From assembly GCA_001949185.1 (NCBI GenBank), contig BDGG01000009.1:1361347-1425346 (forward strand): a DNA stretch of 64,000 bases, read 5' to 3'. The translations under genes and the position numbers were made by a program. Positions 62,493 to 64,000 of the stretch are shown piece after piece. The DNA is from Ramazzottius varieornatus. Its lineage: Eukaryota; Tardigrada; Eutardigrada; Parachela; Ramazzottiidae. The notes beneath the pieces were generated by a model. That model worked only from the letters and a program-made list of their open reading frames with translations. It was not told where the DNA came from and searched no databases. Position 1 is the stretch's first letter. Every line of letters begins with the position of its first letter.

Positions 62493-64000
62493 CTATTTCT
62501 TCTTGGGCTTGAGTAAAAGCGCAGGCGATTTCGTTGTTGACTTGACCGTTCGGACAGGTCGAGAGGAAGTGGCGACGACGGGAGTCGGTGTTGCAGAGGC
62601 CTTCTTCTTGCGAATGACGGTGGGAGTGGCCTTGACAGGAAGCTGTTTGGCTGGCAAGCCGCTGACGGAAATCTTGATGCGTTGCGGCATGGTGGAGATG
62701 GGAGGTCTTTCCTTCGTACTGCTAGCTGCCAGTTGGGAGCTGCGCTGTTGTCTTAGCGCTGCTATCTGCTCCGCTGCCCTGTCAGATTTCAGCATTTCAC
62801 TGACACGCTTCACTGCCTAAAACATGAAGATAAGTTATACTTATCTGCAGTTATTAAGACGCACACCAAGAAATTGTCCACAGAGGTATAAGAGGGAAGT
62901 TGCCTTTTGAAAGGTCTGGTAGAAGTTGAGGAGCTGTCTGCTATGCTCGGAGACGGGAATGTCGAAGCTATTGAAGGCCAGAGCATTGAGTGCCATCAGC
63001 GAGACGGCGGACTGTTCCTCCGGCGTGTCACATTTCAGGCCGGCAGAGGGATCGGCAAAACGGCTGATACTCTTGGTCCTAACAATACACTAGACAAATT
63101 AGCACTGATTAATAAGCCTATAGACGCATACGCACCTTCTGACGCATTCCGTGTAGTCTTTGTTCTTTAGCGCGAAGGAAAGCTTGAAAGGATCAAAGTC
63201 GACCAAACTGCAACAAGAACGTCATTTCCAACACGTCCCTCTGGACCATCAAGTGAGAAGCCTACTCTGTCGGAGGCGTCAGCGTCAGATAGATCTTCAT
63301 AGCCTGCAGCGACGCTGCCATCACTTCCTTCGGCACAGACCTGAAAGACACACTGCAGAAGTTTGGTGGACTGATCACTGGATATTAAGCCTACGTACGT
63401 CTTTTCTTGTTCAACATGGCGAGCTATGATAGGCAGCAGAGGCGCTACTCGGCGTTTCCGTTCCTCTTCGTCCTCTACAGGTGTCTCGGCTTCCGCTGGC
63501 TCGCCACCCGACCTAGAAGAAAGAAAGCGAAAGCGTCAAGTAACGTGAGAAATATTGGTGGGTTGCTTGCAAACATATCTTACATGATTGCCACATCGCT
63601 CGCTTCACTTTGTTCGGTGAGACTTGCCGACACTCGGTCGCCGTTGTCGCCTGCCGAAGGCTCCTTCTCTGTTGACAACTCTTGCAGGTTCCTCGAGTTT
63701 TTGCGGGTGTGCTTCTTGGGCAAGGCAATGGGCTTGGGTAGTACAGCCTTCCTGGCTCTGCCTTTGGCGGTGGTGGCCATCATCTCACTTTCTGCGGCTG
63801 CTTCAAGCTCTTTATCTGGCTGTTGCGAAGGCCTGGCCGTTTTGTCAGGGCTAAGCTGGAAGCCCAAGTGGCTTTCCGCTTCGTCTCTTGCAGCAGGTTC
63901 TGTAATGGCGCTGTCGTCCAGGCCGACCTCCTTCCCTGAAGGAAGAAGCACAGAGGCCAATCGGGCTTTCTCCTCGGAGCGCCCTTCGCTTTCCGGCACC
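62493..64000 (-). CDS. 3' portion of an unrecognised gene, cut by the window end
   Basis: At least six exons on the minus strand; the frame is still open at 64000, so the 5' end lies outside. In order: an acidic/Ser-rich region with a basic patch (KGRARKAVLPKPIALPKKH), EEERKRRVAPLLPIIARHVE, VPKEVMAASLQAMKIYLTLT, LVDFDPFKLSFALKNKDYTE, EEQSAVSLMALNALAFNSFD, then VKRVSEMLKSDRAAEQIAAL and a Lys/Pro/Thr-rich basic tail ending LLLKPKKK. The central 150 residues look globular and helical; flanks look disordered. Phases agree at every join (for example GA|T giving PPTDLVDFDPF). The intron before the last exon (62817 to about 62907) appears to use a GC donor (AAAAG|GCAACT). I do not recognise the family. 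Confidence 0.65.

Overview
This window comes from a compact animal genome. Almost every gene is split by short introns with ordinary GT..AG borders, most of them roughly 40 to 500 bp. Several products (cytospin/SPECC1L, a FERM protein of the FRMD3/FRMD5 type, an FMRP-family RNA-binding protein) point to Metazoa. A GH16 beta-glucanase-like domain joined to a receptor-tyrosine-kinase domain, together with the overall compactness, suggests an invertebrate, possibly an early-branching one such as a sponge; that last step is a weak inference.

Layout. 1-3519: no recognisable gene, one poly-G-flanked assembly gap. 3571-7935 (+): SPECC1L/cytospin. 9592-19149 (+): phosphatidylinositol 4-kinase alpha, with a TTAA-flanked inverted-repeat element in its last intron. 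19910-21763 (-): secreted Tyr/Pro-rich protein. 22481-25066 (+): beta-ureidopropionase. 26791-29544 (+): FRMD3/5-like membrane FERM protein. 30742-32662 (-): FMRP family. 33729-34478 (+): CCDC86/Cgr1-like. 34978-37258 (-): class I fructose-bisphosphate aldolase. 37790-40358 (+): nicalin. 40674-42991 (-): methylmalonate-semialdehyde dehydrogenase. 43482-45402 (+): an RNA-ligase-like nucleotidyltransferase. 46037-48761 (+): a broken GH16 - transmembrane - tyrosine kinase gene. 49337-50489 (+): VTA1. 50956-57197 (-): NUP205-like nucleoporin. 57667-58022 (+): small coiled-coil protein. 58311-58574 (-): UFM1. 59319-60619 (-): unrecognised basic protein. 61373-62029 (+): LSM7. 62493-64000 (-): 3' part of an unrecognised gene.

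The genes are mostly unrelated housekeeping functions (lipid signalling, pyrimidine and valine catabolism, glycolysis, ER membrane, ESCRT, nuclear pore, ufmylation, mRNA decay), so there is no operon logic. There is a strong positional pattern: many are arranged head-to-head with about 0.5 to 1 kb between start codons, which suggests shared promoters, and tail-to-tail with a few hundred bases between stops.

The most unusual content is (1) the GH16-TM-RTK locus, a domain combination that would be a glucan-binding receptor kinase, but which here carries frameshifts and has lost the catalytic segments of both domains; (2) the RNA-ligase-like gene with motifs I, IV and V in order; (3) two copies of a short hairpin-forming inverted-repeat element sitting in introns of two different genes, a piggyBac-type TTAA element, and a separate foldback. 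Exon borders were worked out by eye from splice consensus, reading frame and family similarity; no alignment or transcript data were used.
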